Shown here: positions 40,317 to 49,327 of the stretch, piece after piece | Layout of the letters: the number at the start of each line of letters is the position of its first letter | How positions within the stretch are numbered: the first letter of the stretch is position 1 | Assembly (NCBI RefSeq): GCF_027924605.1 | Contig: NZ_AP027042.1 | Location: forward strand, 4,875,524-4,939,523 | Reading direction: 5' to 3' | DNA from: Dyella sp. GSA-30 | Lineage (GTDB): Bacteria > Pseudomonadota > Gammaproteobacteria > Xanthomonadales > Rhodanobacteraceae | Length of the DNA: 64,000 bases | The notes under the pieces: generated by a model | What the model was told of the DNA's origin: nothing | The model's database searches: none | What the model saw: only the letters and a program-made list of their open reading frames with translations | Position numbers and translations under genes: made by a program

Positions 40317-40332
40317 GGGGGCTTACGCCCCC
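40317..40332 (-). terminator. Hairpin in the rplL-rpoB gap (attenuator-type)
   Basis: Stem GGGGGC / GCCCCC with a TTAC loop in the 309-bp gap between rplL and rpoB, 47 bp after rplL; on the minus strand it is followed by GGGCTTTCCC. In E. coli a partial terminator at this location sets the ratio of L7/L12 to RNA polymerase; the same role is inferred here. The rest of the gap shows no ORF. Confidence 0.55.
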
Positions 40333-40378
40333 AGGCTCAGCTTGCGCTAGAACGAACTGCCGGCGCGCAAAGCGCCAA

Positions 40379-40750
40379 TTACTTCAGTTCGACGGTAGCG
40401 CCAGCGGCTTCGAGGTCCTTCTTGAACTTCGCAGCGTCTTCCTTCGAAGCGGCTTCCTTCACGACGCCACCGGCCTCGGTCAGGTCCTTCGCTTCCTTCA
40501 GGCCCAGGCCCGTGATGGCGCGGACGGCCTTGATCACGTCGACCTTCTTGTCGCCGGCGCTCTTCAGGATCACGTCGAACTCGGTCTGCTCTTCAGCAGC
40601 CGGGCCAGCAGCGGCCGGACCGGCAGCCACGGCAACGGGGGCAGCGGCGGACACGCCAAACTTCTCTTCGATGGCCTTGACCAGCTCCATCACTTCCATC
40701 AGCGACTTGGCGGCGACGGCTTCAACGATCTGTTCGTTGGAAAGGGACAT
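40379..40750 (-). CDS. rplL: 50S ribosomal protein L7/L12
   Basis: 123 aa stalk protein: N-terminal dimerisation helices, an Ala/Gly/Pro-rich hinge ([18 protein letters not shown]) and the factor-binding C-terminal domain ending [11 protein letters not shown]. Slightly longer hinge than E. coli. 46 bp after rplJ. Confidence 0.99.
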   Translation of the reverse strand: MSLSNEQIVEAVAAKSLMEVMELVKAIEEKFGVSAAAPVAVAAGPAAAGPAAEEQTEFDVILKSAGDKKVDVIKAVRAITGLGLKEAKDLTEAGGVVKEAASKEDAAKFKKDLEAAGATVELK

Positions 40751-40796
40751 TTTTAATACCTCTGGAAATAGATTCGGTTAGAAACAGCGTCGAGAC

Positions 40797-41330
40797 TTAG
40801 GCGGGCTCGGCTTCAGCCGGGGCTTCGGCGGCAACTTCGCCACCACCCTGCTGGTCGGCCACAGCCTTGATGGCGCGGGCGAGCATGGTGGCCGGTTCGG
40901 CCAACACACGTGCCAGCATGGTCAGCGCCTGTTCGCGGGTCGGCAGCGATGCCAACACTTCGACGTGCGCGGCCGGCAACAACTTGCCTTCCACCGAAAC
41001 GACTTTCGCCTTGAGCTTTTCGTTGGTCTTGGCGAATTCCTTGATCAGACGACCGGCAGCGCCGGGTTCTTCGGTCGAGAACGCATAAAGCAACGGACCG
41101 GTCAGGGCGTCTTTGACGACCTCGAACTCGGTACCGACGACGGCACGCGATGCCAACGTGTTCTTGACAACTTTCAAGAAAACGCCGGTTTCGCGAGCCT
41201 TCTTACGCATCGCGGTCATCTGTGCGACCGTGGTGCCTGCGTACTCGGCAGCGACCAAGGAGTGTGCCTTCGCAGCGACTTCTGCCAGCTCGGCGACTAC
41301 TTCTTGCTTCTGAGACAGATTAAGAGCCAT
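40797..41330 (-). CDS. rplJ: 50S ribosomal protein L10
   Basis: 177 aa base of the L7/L12 stalk ([19 protein letters not shown]). The C-terminus is an Ala/Glu/Pro-rich tail. The ATG at 41330 has GAGGAG upstream; a GTG two codons earlier is less likely. It is preceded by an L10-type leader and followed by rplL. Confidence 0.98.
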   Translation of the reverse strand: MALNLSQKQEVVAELAEVAAKAHSLVAAEYAGTTVAQMTAMRKKARETGVFLKVVKNTLASRAVVGTEFEVVKDALTGPLLYAFSTEEPGAAGRLIKEFAKTNEKLKAKVVSVEGKLLPAAHVEVLASLPTREQALTMLARVLAEPATMLARAIKAVADQQGGGEVAAEAPAEAEPA

Positions 41331-41600
41331 TGTCACTCCTCTTATGAACTCCGCTTACGGCTCCTGCCGCTTGCGGTCCTGAGCGACGCCATCCGTGACG
41401 TCGGGGACACGAAGTGCCCCGGGTGGTGGCCTTTCCAGAAATAGTTTCCAGAAGGGGCAGCACCATCTGCGCAGGCCAGGTCAAACGACCCGATTAAGCG
41501 ATCTCCAGCGGACGGCGACGGCGGTTCCCTGCCAACCATGAGCTCCATGCTCGTCATCGACGTGCTTTTGATCTCGCCTGCGGTCTTTGACGGCGGCTCC
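41331..41600 (-). promoter_or_regulatory. L10-type mRNA leader before rplJ
   Basis: The 338-bp rplA-rplJ gap holds, on the minus strand around 41400-41475, the pattern GCGCAGATGGTG...CTTCTGGAAACTATTTCTGG...CCACCACC followed by a GGGGCACTTCGTGTCCCC hairpin. This resembles the widespread L10 leader to which the L10-(L7/L12) complex binds to repress rplJL translation. Recognised by eye, not by a covariance model. Confidence 0.6.
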
Positions 41601-41668
41601 GGCTTATCGCCAGGGCTGCCCTCAAAAACATGCCTGTACCGGCAACCGCCGATACAGGACTTGATTGC

Positions 41669-42376
41669 TTACTTGGCGTTGGTGGCCAGGGTCGAGGTAT
41701 CGACCGGCACACCCACACCCATCGTGCTCGACAGGGCGACCTTCTGCAGGTACTGGCCCTTCGCCGTCGACGGCTTGGCCTTGAGCAGGTCGGCGATCAG
41801 CGTGTTCAGGTTGTCAGCGAGCTGAGCCGCGTCGAAGCTGGCCTTGCCGATCGTGGCGTGGATGATGCCCGCCTTGTCGTTACGGAACTTGACCTGACCC
41901 GCCTTGGCGTTCTTGACCGCGGTGGCGACGTCGGCCGTGACCGAGCCGTCCTTCGGGTTCGGCATCAGGCCACGCGGGCCGAGCAGCTGACCGAGCTTAC
42001 CGACCACGCGCATCGCGTCCGGCGTAGCGATCACGCGACCGAAGTCGAGATCGCCAGCCTGCATGCGCTCGGCCAGGTCGTCCATACCGACGGCGTCGGC
42101 ACCGGCGGCCTTGGCGGCCTCGGCCTTTTCACCGGCCGGCACGAACACGGCGACCTTGACGGTCTTGCCGGTGCCGTGCGGCAGCAGCGAGGAGCCACGC
42201 ACACCCTGGTCGGACTTCTTCGCGTCGATACCCAGGCGCACGGCCACGTCGACGGATTCAGCGAACTTCGCCTTGGCGTTGTTCTTGACGATGTTCAGGG
42301 CTTCTTCCAGGCCATAGAACTTGCCCGGCTGCACTGCGGCCGTAGCCGCCTTCATACGCTTCGTGAGCTTTGCCAT
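41669..42376 (-). CDS. rplA: 50S ribosomal protein L1
   Basis: 235 aa L1-stalk protein ([34 protein letters not shown]). In E. coli L1 represses the rplK-rplA unit. 3 bp after rplK, so the two are coupled. Confidence 0.99.
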   Translation of the reverse strand: MAKLTKRMKAATAAVQPGKFYGLEEALNIVKNNAKAKFAESVDVAVRLGIDAKKSDQGVRGSSLLPHGTGKTVKVAVFVPAGEKAEAAKAAGADAVGMDDLAERMQAGDLDFGRVIATPDAMRVVGKLGQLLGPRGLMPNPKDGSVTADVATAVKNAKAGQVKFRNDKAGIIHATIGKASFDAAQLADNLNTLIADLLKAKPSTAKGQYLQKVALSSTMGVGVPVDTSTLATNAK

Positions 42377-42379
42377 GTC

Positions 42380-42808
42380 TTAACCCTCCACCACCAAGCC
42401 CATGCTGCGCGCGCTACCGGCAATGGTGCGCACCGCAGCGTCCAGATCAGCCGCCGTCAGATCCGGCTCTTTCTGCTTCGCAACGTCTTCGAGCTGCTTG
42501 CGGGTGATCTTGCCGACCTTATCGGTGTTCGGCTTGGACGAACCCTTGGCGACACCGGTGGCCTTCTTGATCAGCACGGTGGCGGGCGGGGTCTTGGTGA
42601 TAAAGGTGAAGCTACGGTCCGAATAGGCAGTGATGATCACCGGAATCGGGAGACCCGGCTCCAGCTTCTGCGTGGCGGCATTGAACGCCTTGCAGAATTC
42701 CATGATATTCAGGCCGCGCTGACCGAGGGCCGGGCCCACGGGCGGCGACGGGTTGGCCTGACCGGCCTTGACCTGCAGCTTGATATAACCGACAACTTTC
42801 TTTGCCAT
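42380..42808 (-). CDS. rplK: 50S ribosomal protein L11
   Basis: 142 aa GTPase-centre protein ([21 protein letters not shown]-terminal [14 protein letters not shown]). Normal length. First gene after the 263-bp nusG-rplK gap, which contains a candidate promoter and a 5'-terminal hairpin. Confidence 0.99.
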   Translation of the reverse strand: MAKKVVGYIKLQVKAGQANPSPPVGPALGQRGLNIMEFCKAFNAATQKLEPGLPIPVIITAYSDRSFTFITKTPPATVLIKKATGVAKGSSKPNTDKVGKITRKQLEDVAKQKEPDLTAADLDAAVRTIAGSARSMGLVVEG

Positions 42809-42910
42809 TGCATTTTCCTCGCGAGTTCAAGCGCCTTGCGGCTCCTCGCCGTACGACCTTTTCCATGGATGGGAGGGGAATCCGCGTCCTGCAGATTCCG
42901 AAAACACGGA

Positions 42911-42974
42911 CACGCCGCGTCGAGAGACGGCGGCGTGAACCGAATAGTTTAAAGATTGATCAGCTTTTAAGCAA
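42911..42974 (-). promoter_or_regulatory. Candidate rplK promoter with hairpin at the transcript 5' end
   Basis: On the minus strand, TTGCTT (42969-42974), a 17-bp spacer and TAAACT (42946-42951). Directly downstream, 42911-42937 forms an 11-bp stem with one bulge and a 4-base loop (TCTC on the transcript), followed after six bases by TTTT. The leader to rplK is about 130 nt. Confidence 0.5.
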
Positions 42975-43071
42975 GCCCCGTGCCCAGACGGGCCAGAAGT
43001 GAGTGAAGAGAGGCTCGCATCGAGGGGAAAACCCTCTAACCGCTTACTTCTCTTTACTATTTTTCTTGCAC

Positions 43072-43632
43072 TTAGGCCTTTTCGACCTGACCGAACTCCA
43101 ACTCAACTGGGGTCGAACGGCCGAAGATCAACACCGCCACGCGCAGGCGGCTCTTTTCGTAGTTGACTTCCTCGACCACGCCGTTGAAGTCGTTGAACGG
43201 ACCATCGGTGACACGAACCATCTCGCCCGGCTCGAACAGCACCTTCGGCTTGGGCTTTTCCACGCCTTCGCGGACGCGGCTGAGAATGGCATCGGCCTCA
43301 CTGTCGCGGATCGGCATGGGACGGTCGGCAGTACCACCGATGAAACCCATGACCTTCGGCGTTTCCTTGACCAGATGCCAGCATTCGTCGTCGATACGAA
43401 TGGCCTTGCCTTCGGTATCGGTCTCGATCTGCACCAGCACATAACCGGGGAAGAACTTGCGCTCGCTGCGGCGCTTCTGCCCGCTGCGCATTTCGATCAC
43501 TTCTTCTGTCGGCACCAGCACTTCGCCGAACTTCTCTTCCATTCCGGCGCGACGGATGCGCTCGTCGAGCGAACGCTTGACCGCGTTCTCGAAACCGGAA
43601 TAGGCATGCACCACATACCAACGCTTGCTCAT
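43072..43632 (-). CDS. nusG: Transcription termination/antitermination factor NusG
   Basis: 186 aa: NGN domain ([20 protein letters not shown]) binding RNA polymerase and a C-terminal KOW domain ([19 protein letters not shown]) binding Rho or S10. Normal length. 10 bp after secE. Confidence 0.99.
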   Translation of the reverse strand: MSKRWYVVHAYSGFENAVKRSLDERIRRAGMEEKFGEVLVPTEEVIEMRSGQKRRSERKFFPGYVLVQIETDTEGKAIRIDDECWHLVKETPKVMGFIGGTADRPMPIRDSEADAILSRVREGVEKPKPKVLFEPGEMVRVTDGPFNDFNGVVEEVNYEKSRLRVAVLIFGRSTPVELEFGQVEKA

Positions 43633-43642
43633 GCTCTTTTCC

Positions 43643-44038
43643 TCACGAACCCAGCTTGAGCAGCCAGTCCAGCACGACCGTCTTGAGAATCAGGTCGATA
43701 AGGCCCAGCAGCAGCGAAAGAACGATAACAACCACGATGATGATACCCGTGGTCTTGAGCGTTTCATCGCGCGTCGGCCATACGACCTTGCGCATTTCGA
43801 ACTGCGACTCGGCTAAGAAACCCCGAACCCGACGACCCGGCCCCGTGAAGGCACCGATCGCCAGCGCAACCAGCAGTGCAACCACTACGCCGAGGAAACG
43901 CACGGCCTGCGGCACACCGCCATCGTTACCGAACCAGGAATACGCAAAGATACCGCCAGCCAGCACCAGCACCGCCAGCACCAGCTTGCCGATATCGGCG
44001 GCATTCACGCCTTTGGACTGTTCTGCCTTGGTATTCAT
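43643..44038 (-). CDS. secE: Preprotein translocase subunit SecE
   Basis: 131 aa inner-membrane protein with three hydrophobic segments (about 16-36, 46-66, 95-125), the longer gammaproteobacterial form. The conserved amphipathic segment [17 protein letters not shown] precedes the last membrane helix. It clamps SecY in the translocon. Lies between tRNA-Trp and nusG. Confidence 0.98.
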   Translation of the reverse strand: MNTKAEQSKGVNAADIGKLVLAVLVLAGGIFAYSWFGNDGGVPQAVRFLGVVVALLVALAIGAFTGPGRRVRGFLAESQFEMRKVVWPTRDETLKTTGIIIVVVIVLSLLLGLIDLILKTVVLDWLLKLGS

Positions 44039-44112
44039 GCGGTAAGGATCAGGCCTGACTGCGCAGATTCAAGTATCTGCAAGCAACCCAACCCGCCTTC
44101 GGTCCTCGATAG

Positions 44113-44188
<76 letters not shown>

Positions 44189-44213
44189 ATGGAAACTTGC
44201 GGGACCCGGAACC

Positions 44214-44280
44214 CGGGACCCGGGACTCGGAAAAGCCGTTGCGTCGCCGCATTTCGAGCTTTACCGAGTCCCGGGTCCCG
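44214..44280. repeat. 17-bp perfect inverted repeat between tuf and tRNA-Trp
   Basis: CGGGACCCGGGACTCGG at 44214-44230 is repeated inverted at 44264-44280, with partial further copies on both sides (from about 44200 and up to about 44296). It fills the 114-bp gap and looks like a dispersed extragenic repeat; it could also act as an RNA-processing or partial termination structure in the tuf-secE-nusG transcript. Confidence 0.75.
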
Positions 44281-44302
44281 AGCCCCGAGTCCCGCCATGA
44301 TG

Positions 44303-45493
44303 TTACTTGACGATCTTGGCAACCACGCCGGCGCCGACGGTGCGGCCGCCTTCGCGGATCGCGAAACGCAGGCCTTCACTCATCGCGATCGGGTGGATCA
44401 GGCTCACCGTGATCTTCACGTTGTCGCCCGGCATCACCATCTCCGTGCCTTCCGGCAACTTGATCGCACCGGTCACGTCCGTCGTACGGAAGTAGAACTG
44501 CGGGCGGTAGTTGCTGAAGAACGGGGTATGACGGCCGCCTTCGTCCTTCGACAGCACATAGATCTCGGCTTCGAAGTCCGTGTGCGGGGTGATCGTGCCC
44601 GGCTTGGCCAGCACCTGGCCACGCTCCACGTCGTCACGCTTCAGACCACGCAGCAGCAGACCGGCGTTGTCGCCTGCCTGACCCTGGTCCAGCAGCTTGC
44701 GGAACATTTCGATACCGGTCACCGTGGTCTTCTGGGTCGGACGGATACCGACCACTTCCACTTCGTCACCGACCTTGATCACGCCCGTTTCGATACGGCC
44801 AGTCACCACCGTGCCGCGACCCGAGATCGAGAACACGTCTTCCACCGGCATCACGAAGGACTTGTCCACTTCGCGCTGCGGCTCCGGAATGTAGCTGTCC
44901 AGTGCGTCCACCAGCTTGATGATCGCCGGCACGCCCATGTCCGACTGGTCACCTTCCAGCGCCTTACGCGCCGAACCGGTCACGATCGGGGTGTCGTCGC
45001 CCGGGAACTCGTACTTCGACAGCAACTCGCGCACTTCCATCTCGACCAGCTCGAGCAGCTCGGCGTCGTCCACCAGGTCCGCCTTATTCAGGAAGACCAC
45101 GATGTACGGCACGCCCACCTGGCGCGACAGCAGAATGTGCTCGCGCGTCTGCGGCATCGGGCCGTCCGCGGCCGAGCACACCAGGATCGCGCCGTCCATC
45201 TGCGCCGCACCCGTGATCATGTTCTTCACATAGTCAGCGTGGCCCGGGCAATCGACGTGGGCGTAGTGGCGGGTCGGCGATTCGTATTCGACGTGTGCGG
45301 TCGAAATCGTGATGCCGCGCGCCTTCTCTTCCGGCGCCGCGTCAATCGCGTCATATGCCTTGAATTCACCACCGAAACGCTCTGCACCGACCTTCGTCAG
45401 CGCTGCCGTCAGCGTCGTCTTGCCGTGGTCGACGTGGCCAATCGTGCCTACGTTGACGTGCGGCTTGGTGCGCTCGAATTTACCCTTTGCCAT
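44303..45493 (-). CDS. tuf: Elongation factor Tu (second copy, tRNA-tufB unit)
   Basis: 396 aa, nearly identical to the copy at 27241-28431 in protein and DNA. By eye the protein differs at seven positions: FERTK versus FERSK, SPTRH versus SPIRH, a cluster in [10 protein letters not shown] versus [16 protein letters not shown] versus ETGIIK, and KPGTITP versus KPGSITP. The ATG at 45493 matches the other copy; a TTG three codons upstream is not needed. It is cotranscribed with three upstream tRNAs. Confidence 0.99.
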   Translation of the reverse strand: MAKGKFERTKPHVNVGTIGHVDHGKTTLTAALTKVGAERFGGEFKAYDAIDAAPEEKARGITISTAHVEYESPTRHYAHVDCPGHADYVKNMITGAAQMDGAILVCSAADGPMPQTREHILLSRQVGVPYIVVFLNKADLVDDAELLELVEMEVRELLSKYEFPGDDTPIVTGSARKALEGDQSDMGVPAIIKLVDALDSYIPEPQREVDKSFVMPVEDVFSISGRGTVVTGRIETGVIKVGDEVEVVGIRPTQKTTVTGIEMFRKLLDQGQAGDNAGLLLRGLKRDDVERGQVLAKPGTITPHTDFEAEIYVLSKDEGGRHTPFFSNYRPQFYFRTTDVTGAIKLPEGTEMVMPGDNVKITVSLIHPIAMSEGLRFAIREGGRTVGAGVVAKIVK

Positions 45494-45565
45494 ACGTGCC
45501 AAACCCCGATGGAGTCAAAAAATTGAGGAACAAAAAAAGTCGATACCCGCTGTCGACCGAGGAGG

Positions 45566-45641
<76 letters not shown>

Positions 45642-45667
45642 ACAAAACACACTCGAGACGAGATCAA

Positions 45668-45741
<74 letters not shown>

Positions 45742-45772
45742 CTGATCTAGATCAGCAAACGCGGAACTCGTC

Positions 45773-45858
45773 TGGTGGAGGGAGGTGGATTCGAACCACC
45801 GAAGGCGTAAGCCAGCAGATTTACAGTCTGCCCCCGTTGGCCGCTTGGGTATCCCTCC
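45773..45858 (-). tRNA. tRNA-Tyr (GTA anticodon)
   Basis: 86 nt class II tRNA with long variable arm and CCA. Acceptor GGAGGGA pairs with TCCCTCC; anticodon loop CTGTAAA. First gene of the tRNA-Tyr/Gly/Thr-tuf unit, starting about 8 bp after the predicted transcription start. Confidence 0.97.
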
Positions 45859-45872
45859 AACAAAGAACGGCT

Positions 45873-45901
45873 ATTGTGTGGATGACGGCCGAAACTGTCA
45901 A
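45873..45901 (-). promoter_or_regulatory. Strong promoter of the tRNA-tuf unit
   Basis: On the minus strand, a perfect TTGACA (45896-45901), a 17-bp spacer and CACAAT (45873-45878). A GC-rich stretch follows the -10, as in stringently controlled stable-RNA promoters. It would drive tRNA-Tyr, -Gly, -Thr, tuf and probably tRNA-Trp-secE-nusG. Confidence 0.8.
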
Positions 45902-45962
45902 CACCTTCACGCGAGAAAAACGCGACTTCTGGCGAATTTCTTGCAGTGTACCGTGGTTGACA

Positions 45963-46451
45963 TCAGGTCAGCGTATCGGCCCGCGCGTCAACCAATTGCT
46001 CCATCTCCTTGGACAGCTCCAGCAGGCGCCGCGCCTGCTCCTGCAGCCTTAATTCCGCGTCATTGTGCGGTTCCCAGGCAGGTACCGGAGTGGGCTTGCC
46101 GTCCGGGCTGTCCAGCGCCACGAACACCATGACGCAGCTGGTCGCCAGGCGCTGCTCGCCCTTGCGCAAGTCCTGCGCCAGCACATCGACCGCCATGTGC
46201 ATGCTGGAGCGGCCGGTATAGATCAGGCGCGCCTTCACGGTCACCAGATCGCCGATCAGGATCGGCGCCACGAACTGGATGCCGCTGATGGACGCGGTGA
46301 CGCAATAAGCCCCGCTCCAGGCAACCGCGCAGGCATAGCCGGCCTGATCGATCCACTTCATCACCATGCCGCCGTGCACCTTGCCGCCGAAATTGACGTC
46401 GGTGGGCTGGGCTAAAAAGCGGAAATTCACTTCGTGTTGCTGACCTGGCAT
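45963..46451 (-). CDS. Acyl-CoA thioesterase (YciA/hotdog family)
   Basis: 162 aa hotdog-fold thioesterase hydrolysing acyl-CoA. The block NFRFLAQPTDVNFGGKVHGG followed by MKWIDQAGYACA is the acyl-CoA thioester hydrolase signature, with the acidic catalytic residue in the central helix. ATG 46451 begins MPGQQHEVNF; a longer upstream frame is not conserved-looking. Cytosolic; chain-length preference cannot be read. It stands alone between metE and the tRNA promoter. Confidence 0.88.
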   Translation of the reverse strand: MPGQQHEVNFRFLAQPTDVNFGGKVHGGMVMKWIDQAGYACAVAWSGAYCVTASISGIQFVAPILIGDLVTVKARLIYTGRSSMHMAVDVLAQDLRKGEQRLATSCVMVFVALDSPDGKPTPVPAWEPHNDAELRLQEQARRLLELSKEMEQLVDARADTLT

Positions 46452-46591
46452 GAGGGCTCCGGCTGGGCTTGAATCGAACGCGGCGCATGATCCGCCCCGC
46501 CCTCGCCTGCCGCAAGTTATTTCTCGGTGGTTACCGACCGTGGCGGCAAGCATGCGCGCCCGCCTGGACGGGCGCGCATGGCATTACCGGC

Positions 46592-48877
46592 TTAGGCGGC
46601 AATCGCCTGACGCATCGCACGTGCCGCTTTCACCATCGCCATCAGGGCCGAGCGAGTCTCCGGCCACCCGCGCGTCTTCAGGCCGCAGTCGGGATTGACC
46701 CAGAGCTGTTCCGACTTCAGCACCGCGCCCGCCTTTTCCAGCAGCGAGATCATTTCCTCCGTATCGGGTATGCGCGGCGAGTGGATATCGTAGACGCCCG
46801 GGCCAATCTCGTTCGGATAGCGGAATTTGACGAACGCATCGAGCAATTCCATTCGCGAACGCGAGGTTTCGATCGAGATCACATCGGCGTCCATGGCGGC
46901 CACCGCATCGATGATGTCGTTGAATTCCGAGTAACACATATGCGTGTGAATCTGTGTCCGGTCGGCCACGCTCGAGGCCGTGATGCGAAAGCATTCGACC
47001 GCCCAGTCCAGATAACCCTGCCAGTCGGCCCGACGCAACGGCAACCCCTCGCGCAAAGCGGGCTCATCAATCTGGATCACGCCGATTCCCGCGCTTTCCA
47101 GATCGAGCACCTCGTCGCGCAAGGCCAGTGCGATCTGGCGACACGTCGCTGCGCGCGGCTGATCGTCACGCACGAACGACCACTGCAGCACGGTCACCGG
47201 ACCGGTCAACATGCCCTTCATCGGCCTGGACGTCAGCGATTGCGCATAACTGGACCACTTCACCGTCATCGCGCGCGGGCGATGCACGTCGCCGAAAATA
47301 ATCGGCGGCTTGACGCAACGTGAGCCGTAGCTCTGCACCCAGCCCAACTTGGTGAAGGCGAAGCCATCCAGTTGCTCGCCAAAGTACTCCACCATGTCGT
47401 TGCGTTCGAACTCGCCATGCACGAGTACGTCGATGCCGATCTCTTCCTGGAAACGCACGCATTTTTCGGTTTCAGCGGCAATGAACGCATCGTAGTCGGC
47501 ATCCGAAAACTTGCCCGACCTGTTTCGAGCACGCGCGTCGCGCACCTCATGGGTTTGTGGGAACGAACCGATGGTGGTCGTGGGATACAGCGGCAATCCC
47601 AGCTTCGCTTGCTGCAGCCGGCGTCGCTCGTCATGGGAAGACGAGCGGCGGGAGGCGCCAGCATCGAGTGACGCGATACGTGCCGCCACCTCAGGCCGAT
47701 GCACCTTGTCCGATCGACGGCGGTTGGCAAGGCTTTCGCGCGCCTGTTTTAGCGCGGTGTGCGCGGATGGCTGATCGGCAAGAGCATCAGCCAAGGTCCG
47801 CAATTCGCCGATCTTTTCCCGGGCAAATGCCAACCATCCGTGCAGATCGCCGGGCAACGCCGTCTCCACCGACGCATCGAGCGGCACATGCAGCAGCGAA
47901 CAAGACGGCGCGATATGCAGACGCGCATCGCCAGTACGCTCTTTCGCACGGCGCGCCAATGCCAGCGCGTGATCGAGATCCGCGCGCCACACATTGCGTC
48001 CATCCACCAGGCCGAGCGAAAGCACACGCGAAACAGGCAGCGAATCGAGCACCGCATCGAGCTGCCCCGGTGCGCGCACCAGATCGACATGCACACCGGC
48101 GACCGGCAGTTTGTTCACCAGAGCAAGATTGGCGCCCAGCTCGCCGAAATACGTGGTCAACATCAGCTTGGGACCATCGACGTCAGCCAAGGCCGTATAG
48201 GCCTTCAAATAGGCCGCATGGTCGTCCGCACCCTGATCGAGCACCAGGCAAGGCTCGTCGATCTGCACCCATTCGGCACCCGCGGCGTCCAGTTGTCGTA
48301 ACAGGCGGATGTAGGCCGGCAACAACTGCCCGAGCAAGGCGAGACGATCGCTACTGTCGACCGTTTTCGACAGCAATAGAAAACTGACCGGCCCCAACAG
48401 CACCGGCCGCGCATTGAAACCCAATGCCTTGGCTTCGAGGAATTCGGCGACGGGCTTGTCGCCGCGCAAGCGAAAGGTCTGGCCCTTTTTCAGTTCGGGC
48501 ACCAGGTAGTGGTAGTTGGTATCGAACCACTTGGTCATTTCCAGCGCATGCAGATCGTGGCCGCCGCCTTGGGTACCGCGCGCGAGAGCGAAGTAACCGG
48601 CCAGCGGATCGGTATCGGCCAGCGCGCGATAGCGCTCGGGAATGGCATCGAACAAAAACGCGGTATCGAGCACCTGGTCGTACAGCGAAAAATCATTGCA
48701 CGGCACGACGTCGGCACCAGCGTCACGCTGCAGTTGCCAATGCCTGCGACGGAGTTGGGCCGACGAATCCAGCAGTTGCCGTGATGTCGAGTCGCCCCGC
48801 CAGAATGCTTCCAGCGCGTGCTTGAGCTCGCGCTTTGCGCCGATGCGGGGAAAACCCAGGTTGGAAAGAGTAGCCAT
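46592..48877 (-). CDS. metE: Cobalamin-independent methionine synthase
   Basis: 761 aa enzyme transferring methyl from 5-methyltetrahydropteroyl-triglutamate to homocysteine. Zinc/homocysteine ligands are visible in HTHMCYSEFNDI and WVNPDCGLKTRGW, and the barrel motif YPTTTIGSFPQT is intact. Two similar barrel halves and total length are normal for MetE. ATG 48877 begins MATLSNLGFPRIGAKRELKH; the frame extends upstream through the riboswitch leader but that part is not coding. Expression should be repressed by cobalamin through the leader riboswitch, which suggests a B12-dependent MetH or B12 uptake elsewhere in the genome. Confidence 0.97.
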   Translation of the reverse strand: MATLSNLGFPRIGAKRELKHALEAFWRGDSTSRQLLDSSAQLRRRHWQLQRDAGADVVPCNDFSLYDQVLDTAFLFDAIPERYRALADTDPLAGYFALARGTQGGGHDLHALEMTKWFDTNYHYLVPELKKGQTFRLRGDKPVAEFLEAKALGFNARPVLLGPVSFLLLSKTVDSSDRLALLGQLLPAYIRLLRQLDAAGAEWVQIDEPCLVLDQGADDHAAYLKAYTALADVDGPKLMLTTYFGELGANLALVNKLPVAGVHVDLVRAPGQLDAVLDSLPVSRVLSLGLVDGRNVWRADLDHALALARRAKERTGDARLHIAPSCSLLHVPLDASVETALPGDLHGWLAFAREKIGELRTLADALADQPSAHTALKQARESLANRRRSDKVHRPEVAARIASLDAGASRRSSSHDERRRLQQAKLGLPLYPTTTIGSFPQTHEVRDARARNRSGKFSDADYDAFIAAETEKCVRFQEEIGIDVLVHGEFERNDMVEYFGEQLDGFAFTKLGWVQSYGSRCVKPPIIFGDVHRPRAMTVKWSSYAQSLTSRPMKGMLTGPVTVLQWSFVRDDQPRAATCRQIALALRDEVLDLESAGIGVIQIDEPALREGLPLRRADWQGYLDWAVECFRITASSVADRTQIHTHMCYSEFNDIIDAVAAMDADVISIETSRSRMELLDAFVKFRYPNEIGPGVYDIHSPRIPDTEEMISLLEKAGAVLKSEQLWVNPDCGLKTRGWPETRSALMAMVKAARAMRQAIAA

Positions 48878-49047
48878 AAGCGATGTGTCCTCGATTCGTG
48901 ATGAATGAGGAACGAAGGAATCGCGCAACGACACCGCAGCCTTGAGGCCACGATGCAGGCACACGAGCGACCTTCGCCCCCTCGGGCGAACCGAAACCCA
49001 CGCGAGGACGTACGGGAGCCGAGCGTCGCGACGACCAGGCTCCGGCC

Positions 49048-49065
49048 AACCTCCCCGCGGAGGTT
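49048..49065 (-). terminator. Hairpin of the riboswitch expression platform
   Basis: Stem AACCTCC / GGAGGTT with a 4-base loop, 10-30 nt downstream of the riboswitch core. No T-run follows, so it may modulate RNA folding or Rho access rather than act as a classic intrinsic terminator. The remaining 170 nt to metE shows no ORF. Confidence 0.4.
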
Positions 49066-49074
49066 CCAGGTCAG

Positions 49075-49275
49075 GCAGGGGATGGATTCCCTGGCCGAGG
49101 CAGGTCTTCGGGCTCGTGGACATGAGGCACGGGGATGCCTCGCCTAGTGTTCGCCGCTTCCCGGCCCCCGAAGGGCCAGTGCTCATGACGAAGGTCGTTT
49201 CCACACACCGCTGCGGGGCAGCGCCGGAATTGGCCTGGGAAGAAAACCTTCCAAGGCCGTACCGGCTTCCCTTTT
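49075..49275 (-). ncRNA. Cobalamin (B12) riboswitch upstream of metE
   Basis: On the minus strand the conserved blocks appear in order: GCGCTGCCCCGCAGCGGT (like CTGCCCCCGCAACTGT), GAGCACTGG (GCCACTGG), GGCCGGGAAGCGGCG (GGGAAGGC) and GAGCCCGAAGACCTGCC (the B12 box, AGCCAGGAGACCTGCC). Spacing over about 180 nt fits. Binding of adenosylcobalamin is expected to switch metE off. Confidence 0.9.
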
Positions 49276-49280
49276 AAATC

Positions 49281-49306
49281 CATCTCTTTATCTTAATAGA
49301 GAGATG
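49281..49306. promoter_or_regulatory. AT-rich palindrome between the MocR gene and the metE riboswitch
   Basis: Imperfect 26-bp dyad, arms CATCTCT and AGAGATG with an AT core (TTATCTTAATAG). It lies where the metE promoter/operator must be, between the MocR stop (49328) and the riboswitch. It could be an operator for a methionine-pathway repressor or a weak terminator of the MocR gene. Confidence 0.45.
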
Positions 49307-49327
49307 AATACCGTCGGCGAGTGGAAA

